DNA from: an uncultured Clostridia bacterium
GTDB lineage: Bacteria > Bacillota > Clostridia > Oscillospirales > Oscillospiraceae
Reading direction: 5' to 3'
Length of the DNA stretch: 34,687 nt
NCBI GenBank assembly: GCA_937915065.1
Contig: CALDMR010000130.1
Location: forward strand, 1 to 34,687
Part shown: positions 24,433 through 32,173 of the stretch, piece by piece
Layout of the letters: each line of letters starts with the position of its first letter
How positions within the stretch are numbered: the stretch's first letter is position 1
Translations under genes and position numbers: made by a program
Notes under the pieces: model-generated
Seen by the model: the letters and a program-made list of their open reading frames with translations, nothing else
The model's database searches: none
What the model was told of the DNA's origin: nothing

Positions 24433-24490
24433 TAATTTTTTATCGTAAATCAATAAAAATAATGCGTCTTGCGGAAACTCGCCCGCGCAA

Positions 24491-24526
24491 AGCGCCCCGG
24501 CACCGCCGATGCGGCGCCGGGGCGCT
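24491..24526. terminator. second GC-rich hairpin in the 24300-24706 gap
   Basis: AGCGCCCCGGC (24491-24501) pairs with GCCGGGGCGCT (24516-24526) around an inner CCGC/GCGG helix. On the minus strand only TTTG follows. It probably backs up the terminator at 24533-24574. Confidence 0.5.
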
Positions 24527-24532
24527 GGCACT

Positions 24533-24574
24533 AAAAAACCGGAGGGGCAGGCCCCCAGGCCCACCCCTCCGGTT
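24533..24574 (-). terminator. terminator of the unknown gene pair
   Basis: AACCGGAGGGG (24537-24547) pairs with CCCCTCCGGTT (24564-24574); on the minus strand six T (24538-24533) end the hairpin. Confidence 0.8.
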
Positions 24575-24706
24575 CTTCTGCTCATTGCAGCAGATGCTCT
24601 ATCCATCCGCAGGGAAAAACAGACTGTATACAGCAGCCACATTTAGATCAGCAGTTTCCTGCCAAAATGACCGGCGCTTCTATCTGACCCTTTCACAATT
24701 TTTCTT

Positions 24707-25222
24707 TTAAGGCGTCAGCGGCTCCGCCTGCAGACACAGCGATTGAAAATGCCAAAACCGCAATTCGTCCTCCTGCTGCTCCGAGGACATACTCTGAAAT
24801 TCCTGCAGATACTCCGGATCCTCATACAGTTTGGGGTGGAAAGCGGATTCTCGCCACAACGAAACGCCAAGTTCCGGAAATTCATAGGTGGTGCTCAATT
24901 CCTTATCAGGAAATTCCCAGGAGCAGGCTGCCTGCCCCTCCAGCGCCGCAACCACATCCTCCGCCTTATCATGAAAAACATGAATATCGCCAAGCATTAC
25001 ATCTGCCCATTCCCCAATGGAGTCTGCCAGTTCAATCTCATACACCCGCCCATCTCGGAATCCGATATGTACGGACCAATCCCGAAACCAGCCATAGTAC
25101 TGGGCAGGATTTAAATCATCATCGTAATGGCCCGGCCCCAGCAGCTGCTCCACTTCTTCCCGCGTCATACCAAACCGGAGCACCCCGCAGCCAACCAGGG
25201 GCTGCACATTGATACATTCCAT
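24707..25222 (-). CDS. uncharacterised cytosolic protein
   Basis: 171 aa, not recognised. The N-terminal part VQPLVGCGVLRFGMTREEVEQLLGP has the repeated pattern G-x-L-x-x-G-M-T-x-x-E-V-x-x-L-L-G, seen at the start of several small, often immunity- or SmpA-like, domains. The rest is acidic and aromatic-rich (YGWFRDW, HVFHDKAEDVVAALEG, SSEQQEDELRFWHF). No signal peptide or membrane segment. The start at 25222 is chosen because GAGGA lies about 10 nt upstream; a GTG three codons earlier is the alternative. It follows the next gene by 79 nt, perhaps as an operon. A role as an immunity or accessory protein is a guess only. Confidence 0.7.
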   Translation of the reverse strand: MECINVQPLVGCGVLRFGMTREEVEQLLGPGHYDDDLNPAQYYGWFRDWSVHIGFRDGRVYEIELADSIGEWADVMLGDIHVFHDKAEDVVAALEGQAACSWEFPDKELSTTYEFPELGVSLWRESAFHPKLYEDPEYLQEFQSMSSEQQEDELRFWHFQSLCLQAEPLTP

Positions 25223-25301
25223 TCCACGCACATCCTCGTATTAGATTTTGTCTGCATGATCTTGAAACTTCATATTTGATGATGAGACCTCCATTCACAA
25301 A

Positions 25302-25937
25302 TTACATGAACTCAGGTGCATCAATCGCCGCATCCTCCCAAGGATATACCAACACAAAAATATCCGATATATTTTGGGGGATACCATCTTTCAAGTTTGT
25401 GCAGATCAGATGAGAAGGATCAGTGGGAATCACCGTATGTCCACGGGCTTTCCCCACTTGAATCCGATAATCATTGGTTTCATCCGCCAGCATTACCACG
25501 CTGTCTTCTCCTGAAACATCCGCTCCGTTTTCATCCTCCATGTATATCGCACACAACGGGGTCACAATTTCATAGGTGTATCCTTTTTCAGTGGAAACGA
25601 TTTTCATAACATACACATTGTCGGAGTATGCCAAATCCCCTTCCTCTTCCAGGGGAAGATACATCACGCAGTAGTCCGCCCCGTTTCGCTGATACCGGCA
25701 TAACGGGGTGTACAGATCAACATCCTGCCTGTCGCTGAGCGGGCATCCTACCGCCCCCTCATCGGCCCCTGCCTGCAGCGCATCATCAAAGGAGCCGTAA
25801 ATGTTCTCGTTTTCTTGCGGGCCGTTTCCGCTTCTGCTTATCGCAATTGCCGCAATACCAATCACTAATAGTATCAATAGTACCAATATCAAACACTCTT
25901 TTTTTCTGGTCACCACCCATTTTCCTATGTTTTTCAT
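25302..25937 (-). CDS. uncharacterised membrane-anchored protein, AT-richer than its neighbours
   Basis: 211 aa, not recognised. Residues 12-33 are one hydrophobic helix after KWVVTRKKE, so the C-terminal 175 residues should face outside (positive-inside rule). That domain is acidic, with repeated short motifs TPLC (YTPLCRYQR and VTPLCAIYM) and YVMKIVSTEKGYTYEI, suggesting a small duplicated beta domain. Base composition is visibly lower in GC than the flanking genes, which fits recent gain. AAAGGAG lies 9 nt before the ATG. Paired with the unknown cytosolic gene downstream. No function claimed. Confidence 0.7.
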   Translation of the reverse strand: MKNIGKWVVTRKKECLILVLLILLVIGIAAIAISRSGNGPQENENIYGSFDDALQAGADEGAVGCPLSDRQDVDLYTPLCRYQRNGADYCVMYLPLEEEGDLAYSDNVYVMKIVSTEKGYTYEIVTPLCAIYMEDENGADVSGEDSVVMLADETNDYRIQVGKARGHTVIPTDPSHLICTNLKDGIPQNISDIFVLVYPWEDAAIDAPEFM

Positions 25938-25999
25938 AAGTCCCGTCTCCTTTCTTTCATGAAATATTCGAAGGGTTTTCCCTTTTCTATTTGTTATAT

Positions 26000-26030
26000 A
26001 TTATACAATTCAGCAGTGAAAAAACGACAA
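26000..26030 (-). promoter_or_regulatory. possible promoter of the unknown gene pair
   Basis: On the minus strand, consensus TATAAT (26005-26000) with TTGTCG 19 nt upstream (26030-26025). Spacing is long, so support is modest. Confidence 0.42.
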
Positions 26031-26101
26031 GTTTTACGAAAAAATCCTTTCTTTTTCCATTTTTTGGATACCTGCACAACGCGTATTTTCTAAAATTGTG
26101 C

Positions 26102-26138
26102 AAAAAACGACCCCGGCGCCGCAAAAGCGGCGCCGGGG
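26102..26138 (-). terminator. terminator of the antiporter gene
   Basis: 12-bp perfect arms CCCCGGCGCCGC (26111-26122) and complement (26127-26138), AAAA loop; on the minus strand TCGTTTTTT follows. Confidence 0.9.
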
Positions 26139-26163
26139 CAGGGTTATTATCCGGTTTTCCCGA

Positions 26164-27621
26164 TCAGAAGAAGGGGTTGAAGAACACCAGCATATCGATG
26201 ATGAACACCGGGATCAGGCAGCTCAGCGACCAGGCCATATAGCCGAAGAAGGAAGGCATCTTCACCTTGTTTTCTTCTGCAATGGACTTGACCATGAAGT
26301 TGGGCGCATTGCCGATATACGTGTTGGCGCCCATAAAGACCGCACCACAGGAAATCGCAATCAGCATGTTCACTGCAATGGTGCCCACTGTGGTCACCAC
26401 GCCGGCGGTGGCGCCCAATGTGCCGGCCACCGTGAGGAATACCAGGTAGGTGGGCGTGTTATCCAGGAAGGAGGACAGCGCGCCCGTGACCCAGAACATC
26501 TGCCAGGGCTCGTTCAGGCCCAGGGATGCGCCATGGGTGTTGAGGAACAGCAGCGCCGGGATCATGGTGATGAAGATACCGATGAACAGCACAGCCACCT
26601 CTTCGATGGCGCCCCAGGTGAAGTTGTTCTTGGTGCGGACATCCTTCTTGGTGGTCTTGAAGGACAGGAAGGCCGCAACGAGGATCAGCACGATCTCGAT
26701 GATATTGGGATAGCTCAAAGATACATTGCCGAAAATATGCAGGCTCAGCACGTTGCCGGCAGCATCCTGGAACATCGGCAGCTTGGGCAGCACGCCGGAC
26801 AGAATCACAGCCGCCACGATCACCAGCATGAAGATGATATTGTGGGCGCCGCTCAGGCGGATCTTTGCCCCGCCGGAGGGCGGCTTCAGCCCTGCGGCCA
26901 GGTCTTTCTTATAGGCCCGGTTATCCAGGATAAAATACAGCGCCAGCAGCAGCGCCACGTTCAGCAGCATGGGCGGCAGCATATGAACCAGCGTCCACTG
27001 GAAGGGCACGCCGCGCATGAAGCCCATCAACAGCGGAGGATCGCCGATGGGCGTCAGGCTGCCGCCGATATTGGACACCAGGAAGATGAAGAACACGACC
27101 GTATGCACGCACTTGCTGCGCCACTGATTCGCCCGCAGGATGGGGCGGATCATCACCATGGATGCGCCGGTGGTGCCGATCCAGGAAGCCAGCAGCGTTC
27201 CGATCAGCAGCAGCATGATATTGGTTTTGGGCGTGCCGGCCAGATCGCCCTCCAGGCAGATATTGCCCGCCACGCAGAACAAACCGAACAGCAGAATGAT
27301 AAAGGTCAGATAGTCGCCCACGATCACATGCAGCAGCTGATCCACCATGGTGGGCACATTAAAGGACAGGGCAAAGGGAATCAGGAACAGCAGCGACCAA
27401 AACACCACAAAGGCCCAGCGCCACTTTTCCCACTGGTGCGGAATTACCAACGGGCAGATGGCAATGCTCAGCAGCATACCCACAAAGGGAATGCAGAACA
27501 CCAGCGAAACCTGCTCGCCCAATTCATGGCCATGCAGAATGTCGCCGGAGGCAAAGGCCGTCTGGCAGAACAGCGCGGCCATCAGAAGCACGATCGCCGC
27601 CACGGACAATTTCTTTTTCAT
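26164..27621 (-). CDS. NhaD-type/ion-transporter-superfamily cation:proton antiporter
   Basis: 485 aa from the start at 27621 (MKKKLSVAA), chosen because GGGGGGAG lies 9 nt upstream and a cleavable signal-like segment ending in AFASG follows. About twelve transmembrane helices. The two re-entrant motifs of the family are visible: GTTGASMVMIRPI with SNIGGSLTPIGDPPLL in the first half, and FLDNTPTYLVFL with GAVFMGANTYIGNAPNFMV in the second, the latter coming from near residues 420-470. This pattern identifies the Na+/H+ antiporter NhaD-like branch of the ion transporter superfamily; ArsB and citrate carriers share the fold. Whether Na+ or another substrate is moved is not decided. Single-gene unit with a structured leader. 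Confidence 0.88.
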   Translation of the reverse strand: MKKKLSVAAIVLLMAALFCQTAFASGDILHGHELGEQVSLVFCIPFVGMLLSIAICPLVIPHQWEKWRWAFVVFWSLLFLIPFALSFNVPTMVDQLLHVIVGDYLTFIILLFGLFCVAGNICLEGDLAGTPKTNIMLLLIGTLLASWIGTTGASMVMIRPILRANQWRSKCVHTVVFFIFLVSNIGGSLTPIGDPPLLMGFMRGVPFQWTLVHMLPPMLLNVALLLALYFILDNRAYKKDLAAGLKPPSGGAKIRLSGAHNIIFMLVIVAAVILSGVLPKLPMFQDAAGNVLSLHIFGNVSLSYPNIIEIVLILVAAFLSFKTTKKDVRTKNNFTWGAIEEVAVLFIGIFITMIPALLFLNTHGASLGLNEPWQMFWVTGALSSFLDNTPTYLVFLTVAGTLGATAGVVTTVGTIAVNMLIAISCGAVFMGANTYIGNAPNFMVKSIAEENKVKMPSFFGYMAWSLSCLIPVFIIDMLVFFNPFF

Positions 27622-27648
27622 CAGATAAAACTCCCCCCAACATTGGAC

Positions 27649-27705
27649 TCCCGCGGGCGCCCCCCTCGCGGCGGCACGAAGCCGCCAAAAGCGCCCTGCG
27701 CGGGA
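27649..27705 (-). ncRNA. structured 5' leader of the antiporter mRNA (candidate cis-regulatory RNA)
   Basis: In the transcript, TCCCGCG (27705-27699) pairs with CGCGGGA (27655-27649), GGCGC (27695-27691) with GCGCC (27660-27656), and between them GGCGGC/GCCGCC closes a 5-nt loop (27686-27670). This nested fold lies about 30 nt before the SD. It does not show a terminator run. It could be a riboswitch-like control of ion homeostasis; I cannot assign it to a known class. Confidence 0.45.
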
Positions 27706-27739
27706 ATTGTGTTCACTTTTTATGACAAAAGTTGATTCT

Positions 27740-27768
27740 ACTTTATCAAAGCATTTTCCGGAAGTCAA
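27740..27768 (-). promoter_or_regulatory. antiporter promoter
   Basis: On the minus strand, TTGACT (27768-27763), 17 nt, TAAAGT (27745-27740). The leader is about 110 nt. The remainder of the gene-free stretch to 27965 is very AT-rich and holds no recognisable gene; the promoter of the DUF378 gene must be in it but I cannot fix it. Confidence 0.6.
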
Positions 27769-27965
27769 TACAATTTTTTGTCATTTTATAGCAACTTCCC
27801 CCTGAGTTTCTCCTTTTTTCATGTAAAATTTCATAGTTTTGTTAATAATTTAACTATATTTTGTGAAAAAATTAACATTTTATGCATTCCTTTTTTTGTA
27901 TAAAAGTCTGCCTTCCCGGCAAACTAAAACAGAACGAACCGCAAACAGCTTAGGAGGAATCAATA

Positions 27966-28169
27966 ATGCTTGATCGTATCGCATTGATCCTGGTGATCGT
28001 CGGCGCCGTAAACTGGGGCTGCATCGCCCTTTTCGGCCTGGATCTGGTGGCCCTGTGCTTTGGCGGCCCCTTGTCTTTGGCCAGCCGCCTGACCTATGGT
28101 CTGGTCGGCCTGTCGGGCCTATGGTGCATTTCCCTGCTGTTCCGGCTGAACACCAACGCCCGCCCGTAA
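27966..28169 (+). CDS. DUF378 small membrane protein
   Basis: 67 aa. Two transmembrane helices (about 4-25 and 40-60) with the DUF378 pattern IVGAVNWGCIALFGLDLVA and LTYGLVGLSGLW. Relatives include Bacillus YuzA; role unknown. AGGAGG lies 7 nt before the ATG. Followed at once by a strong terminator, so it is monocistronic. Confidence 0.88.
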   Translation: MLDRIALILVIVGAVNWGCIALFGLDLVALCFGGPLSLASRLTYGLVGLSGLWCISLLFRLNTNARP

Positions 28170-28170
28170 G

Positions 28171-28199
28171 AAAAGCCCCGCTCCGGCGGGGCTTTTCTT
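28171..28199 (+). terminator. terminator after the DUF378 gene
   Basis: 11-bp perfect arms AAAAGCCCCGC (28171-28181) and GCGGGGCTTTT (28186-28196), TCCG loop, then CTT. Confidence 0.85.
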
Positions 28200-28203
28200 G
28201 TGC

Positions 28204-28232
28204 TTGCATTCGCCACAGAAAGCACCTATACT
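28204..28232 (+). promoter_or_regulatory. promoter of the yhhN-like/DUF1461 pair
   Basis: TTGCAT (28204-28209), a 17-nt spacer, TATACT (28227-28232). Confidence 0.6.
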
Positions 28233-28288
28233 AATAGCAAAACAAATGGCAAAACGGCAGCTCCGTGCGCGCCGCGAGGTGAATCTGT

Positions 28289-28941
28289 ATGACTGCAAAA
28301 CCACCGCTTCTTCCGCTGTTTCTGGGGGCGGAAACCTGCCTTTACATCGCCTTTCTCTACTGTGATCTCACCGGCCGCTGGGCCGCCGGTACCGCCTTGA
28401 AATACGCCGCCATCCTGCTCTGTCTGCTGCTGAGTCTGGACAACCGTTCCCGAAAGGATGGCCGCCTGGTTTCCCTGGCCCTGGCGCTGACGGCTTTGGC
28501 CGACTTATTTTTGCTGGTACTCAATCAGAACTATGCGCTGGGCGTGGCCCTGTTTTGTCCGGTGCAGCTGATCTACGCCCTGCGGCTGCGCCGGCCCCCC
28601 TGTGGCCCTGCCTGCTGTTCAGCGGCGGCGCACTGGCAGCCCTTGCTTTCACCGGCAGCCTGACAGTCCTGTCCGGCCTGGTCTGTCTCTATTTTCCCCA
28701 GCTTGTGTGCAATGCAGCGGAAAGCCTCGCTCTGCCGCCGGGGCTGCAAAACCGGCTGTTTTCCGCAGGGCTGTGGCTTTTTCTCTGCTGTGATATCTGC
28801 GTGGGCCTGCATAATCTGCTCCCCCTGCTGCCCGGCAGCTTCCCGGCCTTCGCCGCCTTCGCCCAGATCGCCATGTGGGCATTCTATCTCCCTTCCCAGG
28901 TTTTGATCGTACTTTCCGCCTCCAGGAGGTTCCCCCTATGA
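28289..28941 (+). pseudogene. YhhN/TMEM86-like membrane protein, frameshifted
   Basis: Two overlapping frames together make one membrane protein of about 217 aa. The first (from the ATG at 28289, SD GAGGTGA) runs through LALTALADLFLLVLNQNY ... QLIYALRLR, then loses sense after 28595-28600, a run of six C. The -1 frame continues with APLWPCLLFSGGALAALAF and ends at 28941 with further hydrophobic segments and FLLCCDICVG-like turns (LCCDICVGLHNLL). One missing base restores it. The layout of about seven to eight helices and the D-x-x-L ... G-x-x-x-F ... Y pattern fits YhhN; in animals relatives are lysoplasmalogenases, bacterial roles are unclear. The last codon overlaps the next ATG (ATGA), so the pair is coupled. 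Could be a sequencing error rather than a real lesion. Confidence 0.65.
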
Positions 28942-29603
28942 AACAGAGCAAGCTCTTTTTTCTGGTGGTCACCGGGGCGCTGATGCTGTGTGTCCTGTCT
29001 GCCGCCATCGCCGCGCCGATCCTGTGCCGCCCTTTTTATTACGCCCATGTCTCCCTGCTGGATCTGAGCGCCCAAACGCCCTGGTCCGCCGGGGAAATCC
29101 GGGCTGCCTATGACGAAATGATGGATTTCTGTATCTTTGGCGCTCCCTTTGGCACTGGGGTGCTGCGCTGGTCGGAGGCCGGCATGGCCCACTTTGCCGA
29201 CTGTGCCCGGCTGTTCCGCCTGGATTTTCTGGTGCTGGCTCTCTCCGCGCTGACGCTGCTGGTCTGTTCTCTGCTCCGTCGCCGCGGGCTGCATCCCGTC
29301 CGCCCCCTGGGCCGGGGCTGCGCCTTTTGGGCCGGCAGCAGTCTGGCCCTGCTCTCCATAGTGATCAGCGCCCTGGCCGCGCTGAATTTCAACGCAGCCT
29401 TTGTTTTCTTCCACCGGTTGTTCTTCCCCGGGAAGAGCAACTGGATCTTCGACCCCGTCACAGATCAGATCATCCTGGTCATGCCCCAGGTCTTTTTCCG
29501 AAACTGTGCTATTTTGGCAGTTGCACTGCTGTTTTTGGGTTGTTTTGCTTTGATTTTGTGGGATTTGCGTTCCCAGCGGCGGCGCTCTAAAAGAAAAGAA
29601 TAA
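28938..29603 (+). CDS. DUF1461/TIGR01906 family membrane protein
   Basis: 221 aa. Four to five transmembrane helices (about 7-28, 96-115, 128-150, 193-213) around an extracytoplasmic loop that carries the family signatures HVSLLDL, GEIRAAYDEMMDF, HFADCARLF and, after a helix, NWIFDPVTDQIILVMPQVFF. The protein ends with a basic tail. Function unknown; the family is common in Clostridia. Start at 28938: AGGAGG lies 7 nt upstream and the ATGA overlap couples it to the YhhN-like gene. No terminator is seen before the tRNA promoter. Confidence 0.85.
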   Translation: MKQSKLFFLVVTGALMLCVLSAAIAAPILCRPFYYAHVSLLDLSAQTPWSAGEIRAAYDEMMDFCIFGAPFGTGVLRWSEAGMAHFADCARLFRLDFLVLALSALTLLVCSLLRRRGLHPVRPLGRGCAFWAGSSLALLSIVISALAALNFNAAFVFFHRLFFPGKSNWIFDPVTDQIILVMPQVFFRNCAILAVALLFLGCFALILWDLRSQRRRSKRKE

Positions 29604-29622
29604 ATTTGTCGCATATTTCTTC

Positions 29623-29651
29623 TTTACATTAGCAAAATTTCCTGCTATAAT
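29623..29651 (+). promoter_or_regulatory. tRNA-Arg promoter
   Basis: TTTACA (29623-29628), a 17-nt spacer, consensus TATAAT (29646-29651), 23 nt before the tRNA. Confidence 0.8.
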
Positions 29652-29673
29652 AGTTTTGTTTTGAATCGCAAAT

Positions 29674-29750
29674 GCGCCCGTAGCTCAGCTGGATAGAGTG
29701 TCAGACTCCGACTCTGAAGGTCGCTGGTTCGAATCCAGTCGGGCGTACCA
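29674..29750 (+). tRNA. tRNA-Arg (anticodon CCG), CCA encoded
   Basis: Acceptor GCGCCCG pairs with CGGGCGT (one G-U), D arm GCTC...GAGT, anticodon stem TCAGA/TCTGA around the loop CTCCGAC (anticodon CCG, reads CGG), T arm CTGG-TTCGAAT-CCAG, and a templated CCA at 29748-29750. Full cloverleaf, 77 nt. Confidence 0.95.
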
Positions 29751-29788
29751 CGTCGGAGCAAAGTTCGCTTTGCTCCGACGTCTTTTTT
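29750..29788 (+). terminator. tRNA-Arg terminator
   Basis: 14-bp perfect arms (29750-29763 and 29768-29781) with a TTCG loop, followed by C and T6. Confidence 0.9.
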
Positions 29789-29877
29789 ATGCCTGCGGCA
29801 AAAAAAGCGTCATCCGCCGGCTTCCTTGCTTCTCCTCTCCAACTGCGACCCGCTGCCGCTGGGCTCGCAGCCGGTGG

Positions 29878-29901
29878 GCCGCCCTGCGGGCGGCTATTTT
29901 T
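29878..29901 (+). terminator. second hairpin-T element after the tRNA
   Basis: GCCGCCC (29878-29884), TGC loop, GGGCGGC (29888-29894), then TATTTTT. The 358-nt stretch 29751-30108 has no gene but contains four to five such hairpins. Confidence 0.55.
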
Positions 29902-29947
29902 CGTTTCTGGCAGAAATATCAGTTTTAACCGCCCTTTATAAAAAGAA

Positions 29948-29979
29948 AGACACGACTTCTGTCGTGTCTCTCTTTTTTT
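29948..29979. terminator. bidirectional hairpin-T element
   Basis: AGACACGAC (29948-29956) pairs with GTCGTGTCT (29961-29969) around TTCT; CTC-T7 follows on the plus strand, and a T-rich tail also follows on the minus strand. Confidence 0.7.
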
Positions 29980-30067
29980 GTTCCGGCCGCCGGAGGCGGC
30001 TCCACTTTTTTAAGTGTAAATACTCGGACGAAGCGCCCGCAAATGGCAGTTTTCCGGCACAACCCAA

Positions 30068-30096
30068 AAGGGCGGCGCAGTGCACCGCCCTTTTGT
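30068..30096 (-). terminator. opp operon terminator
   Basis: AAGGGCGG and CCGCCCTT pair across a 9-10 nt loop with TTTTG on each side; on the minus strand it follows the oppF stop closely. Confidence 0.7.
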
Positions 30097-30108
30097 TCTC
30101 GCTGCTCT

Positions 30109-31071
30109 TTACAGAGACTCGTGAATCCACTTTTCGTATTCATCCTCGGTGGCCAGCACATAGTGCGTGCCGCTTACCAGGCGGCGCTTGCCCTTGTTAT
30201 AGTCGATGCCGCTGGTCTTATAATCATATTTCAATGCGATCCGGCTCTTTTCCACCTGGGGATTGGGATGGGGAATGGCGGAAATCAAGCTCTTCGTGTA
30301 GGGATGCACGGGCTGCTCGAAGATCTCCTCCGTCGTGCCGCTCTCCAGCAAATGGCCCAAATGCAGCACACCGATCCGGTTGGAGATGTACTTGACCATG
30401 GACAGGTCATGGGCAATGAACATATAGGCGCTGCCGGTCTCCTGCTGAATATCTTTCATCAGGTTGACCACCTGGGCCTGGATCGACACGTCCAGGGCGG
30501 AAATACATTCGTCGGCAATGATCAGCTTGGGATTCATCACCAGCGCCCGGGCAATGCCGATACGCTGGCGCTGACCGCCGGAAAACTGATGGGGAAAGCG
30601 GGTGGCGTGCTCGGGCGCCAGGCCCACCTTTTCCAAAATCCGCGCCACCTTTTCCTCGCGCTCGTCAAAAGAGCTGTACATATGGTGGATGTCCAGGCCC
30701 TGGGCGATGATATCCACCACTTTTTTGCGGGGATTCAAGCATGCCATGGGATCCTGAAAGATCATCTGCATATTGGTGCGCAGGTGCTTTGTAGTTTCCG
30801 CATTCATTTTTCCGGAAATATCCCGGCCATCGAAGGTAATTTTACCGGCGGTGGGATCATACAGGCGGATCACCGCCCGGCCAATGGTGGATTTACCGGA
30901 ACCGGACTCGCCCACCAGGCCGTAGGTCTCACCGGGATAGATCTCAAAAGAAACGTCATCCACCGCCTTCACGGTAAACTTACGGCTCACAGGGAAGTAC
31001 TGCTTCAGATGCTCCACTTTCAGAAGGGGTTCCCGGCTTTCCTCGGTCACATTCACGGTATTCTCAGCCAC
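30109..31071 (-). CDS. oppF: oligopeptide ABC transporter ATP-binding protein OppF
   Basis: 320 aa. Walker A GESGSGKS (54-61), Q-loop IFQDPMACLNPR, signature FSGGQRQR, Walker B LIIADEC (Cys replaces the usual Pro after the catalytic Glu) followed by ISALDVS, H-loop AHDLSMV. The C-terminal extension (about 250-320, HPYTKSLISAIPHPNP) is the OppF/DppF type. It forms a heterodimer with OppD to drive peptide import. The start is a GTG at 31071 overlapping the oppD end, with GGTGGAG 7 nt upstream. The terminal IHESL is a typical end for this family. Substrates (oligo- or dipeptides) are not decided by sequence. Confidence 0.93.
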   Translation of the reverse strand: MAENTVNVTEESREPLLKVEHLKQYFPVSRKFTVKAVDDVSFEIYPGETYGLVGESGSGKSTIGRAVIRLYDPTAGKITFDGRDISGKMNAETTKHLRTNMQMIFQDPMACLNPRKKVVDIIAQGLDIHHMYSSFDEREEKVARILEKVGLAPEHATRFPHQFSGGQRQRIGIARALVMNPKLIIADECISALDVSIQAQVVNLMKDIQQETGSAYMFIAHDLSMVKYISNRIGVLHLGHLLESGTTEEIFEQPVHPYTKSLISAIPHPNPQVEKSRIALKYDYKTSGIDYNKGKRRLVSGTHYVLATEDEYEKWIHESL

Positions 31072-32158
31072 GGTGCTTCTCCACCTCCTTTTTCATACGT
31101 TCGATGCGGGCGCGCAGCTCCGGCGGCATCTCCACCTTGGGCGCGCGTTCATCCAGCAGCCAGGTGGCCGCCCAGTGGGTATCGCTGATCTGGAACATGG
31201 GCGGCTCCTTGCGATAGTCGATGTTCAGCGCAAAAATATTGCGGGGAGCAAACGCATCGCCGGGCACCTTATTCATCAGGTTCGGAGGCGAACCGGGAAT
31301 GGCATACAGCCGGTCATCGCTGGTATCCAGGTCGGGCATGGCCGACAGCAGGCCCCAGGTGTAGGGGTGCCGGGGATCATAGAAAATATCATCAATAGAA
31401 CCCTTTTCCACGATCTTGCCGGCGTACATTACGTTGACATAGTCGGCCACCTTGGCCACAACGCCCAGGTCATGGGTGATATAAATGACGGCAATGCCCA
31501 TCTTGGCCTGGATCTCTTTGATCAGCTCCAAAATCTTGGCCTGGATGGTCACATCCAGCGCGGTGGTGGGCTCGTCGCAGATCAGCAGATCCGGATCGCA
31601 GGCCAGGGCAATGGCAATGACCACGCGCTGGCGCATACCGCCGGACAGCTGATGGGGGTAGTTTTTCATGCGCTTTTCCGCATCGGTGATGCCCACCAGC
31701 TCCAGCAGTTTGACTGCCTTCTGATAGGCCTCGGCCTTGGGCGTTTTGTAGTGCCAGATCATGCCTTCCATGATCTGATCGCCGATGTTCATGGTGGGGT
31801 CCAGAGAAGTCATGGGATCCTGGAACACCATGGCAATGCGACGGCCGTTGATGGTGCTGCGGATGTCGCGGATGGGCATTTTCAGCAGATCCACCTCTTT
31901 TTTGGTGCGATTGTCGCCCTCTCCCTCATAGTACCAGAATTTGATGGAACCGCCGTTAACACGGGCATTTTTATCCATGATGCCCATGGCAGCCTTCACC
32001 GTGACGGATTTACCGGAACCGGATTCGCCGACAATGGCCACCGTTTCTCCCCGGTAAACATCCAGGTTCACGCCGCGGATGGCGTTCAAGTCGCCGCCGG
32101 TCGTCGTAAAGGAGATGGACAAGTCACGGACCTCAAGGATTTTTTCTCGTTTTTCCAT
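31064..32158 (-). CDS. oppD: oligopeptide ABC transporter ATP-binding protein OppD
   Basis: 364 aa. Walker A GESGSGKS (44-51), Q-loop VFQDPMTSLDP, signature LSGGMRQR, Walker B LLICDEPTTALD, H-loop THDLGVV. The C-terminal OppD/DppD domain is present: HPYTWGLLSAMPDL, IPGSPPNL, GDAFAPRN, and DTHWAATWLLDE. An insertion of about 15 residues after Walker A (WYYEGEGDNRTKKEV) is seen in many Firmicutes OppD. AAGGAGG precedes the ATG on the minus strand. Its end overlaps oppF; oppC is 15 nt upstream. Confidence 0.95.
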   Translation of the reverse strand: MEKREKILEVRDLSISFTTTGGDLNAIRGVNLDVYRGETVAIVGESGSGKSVTVKAAMGIMDKNARVNGGSIKFWYYEGEGDNRTKKEVDLLKMPIRDIRSTINGRRIAMVFQDPMTSLDPTMNIGDQIMEGMIWHYKTPKAEAYQKAVKLLELVGITDAEKRMKNYPHQLSGGMRQRVVIAIALACDPDLLICDEPTTALDVTIQAKILELIKEIQAKMGIAVIYITHDLGVVAKVADYVNVMYAGKIVEKGSIDDIFYDPRHPYTWGLLSAMPDLDTSDDRLYAIPGSPPNLMNKVPGDAFAPRNIFALNIDYRKEPPMFQISDTHWAATWLLDERAPKVEMPPELRARIERMKKEVEKHRG

Positions 32159-32173
32159 GTATGTTCCGCCTCC

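Noticed and set aside
26098..27735. Open frame on the plus strand opposite the antiporter (about 545 codons)
   Set aside because: Histidine- and glutamine-rich translation typical of the antisense of a membrane protein gene; no start signals.
28590..28605. Programmed -1 frameshifting in the YhhN-like gene
   Set aside because: The C6 run preceded by G does not give a good slippery heptamer in the zero frame, and no stimulatory structure stands out just downstream.
28555..28941. A separate small gene starting at a TTG in the second half of the YhhN-like region
   Set aside because: No SD, and its protein is simply the C-terminal half of the upstream gene after a one-base shift.
29674..29990. 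tRNA-Arg as an integration site with a prophage or island
   Set aside because: No integrase, no repeated copy of the tRNA 3' end downstream, and ordinary opp genes follow.
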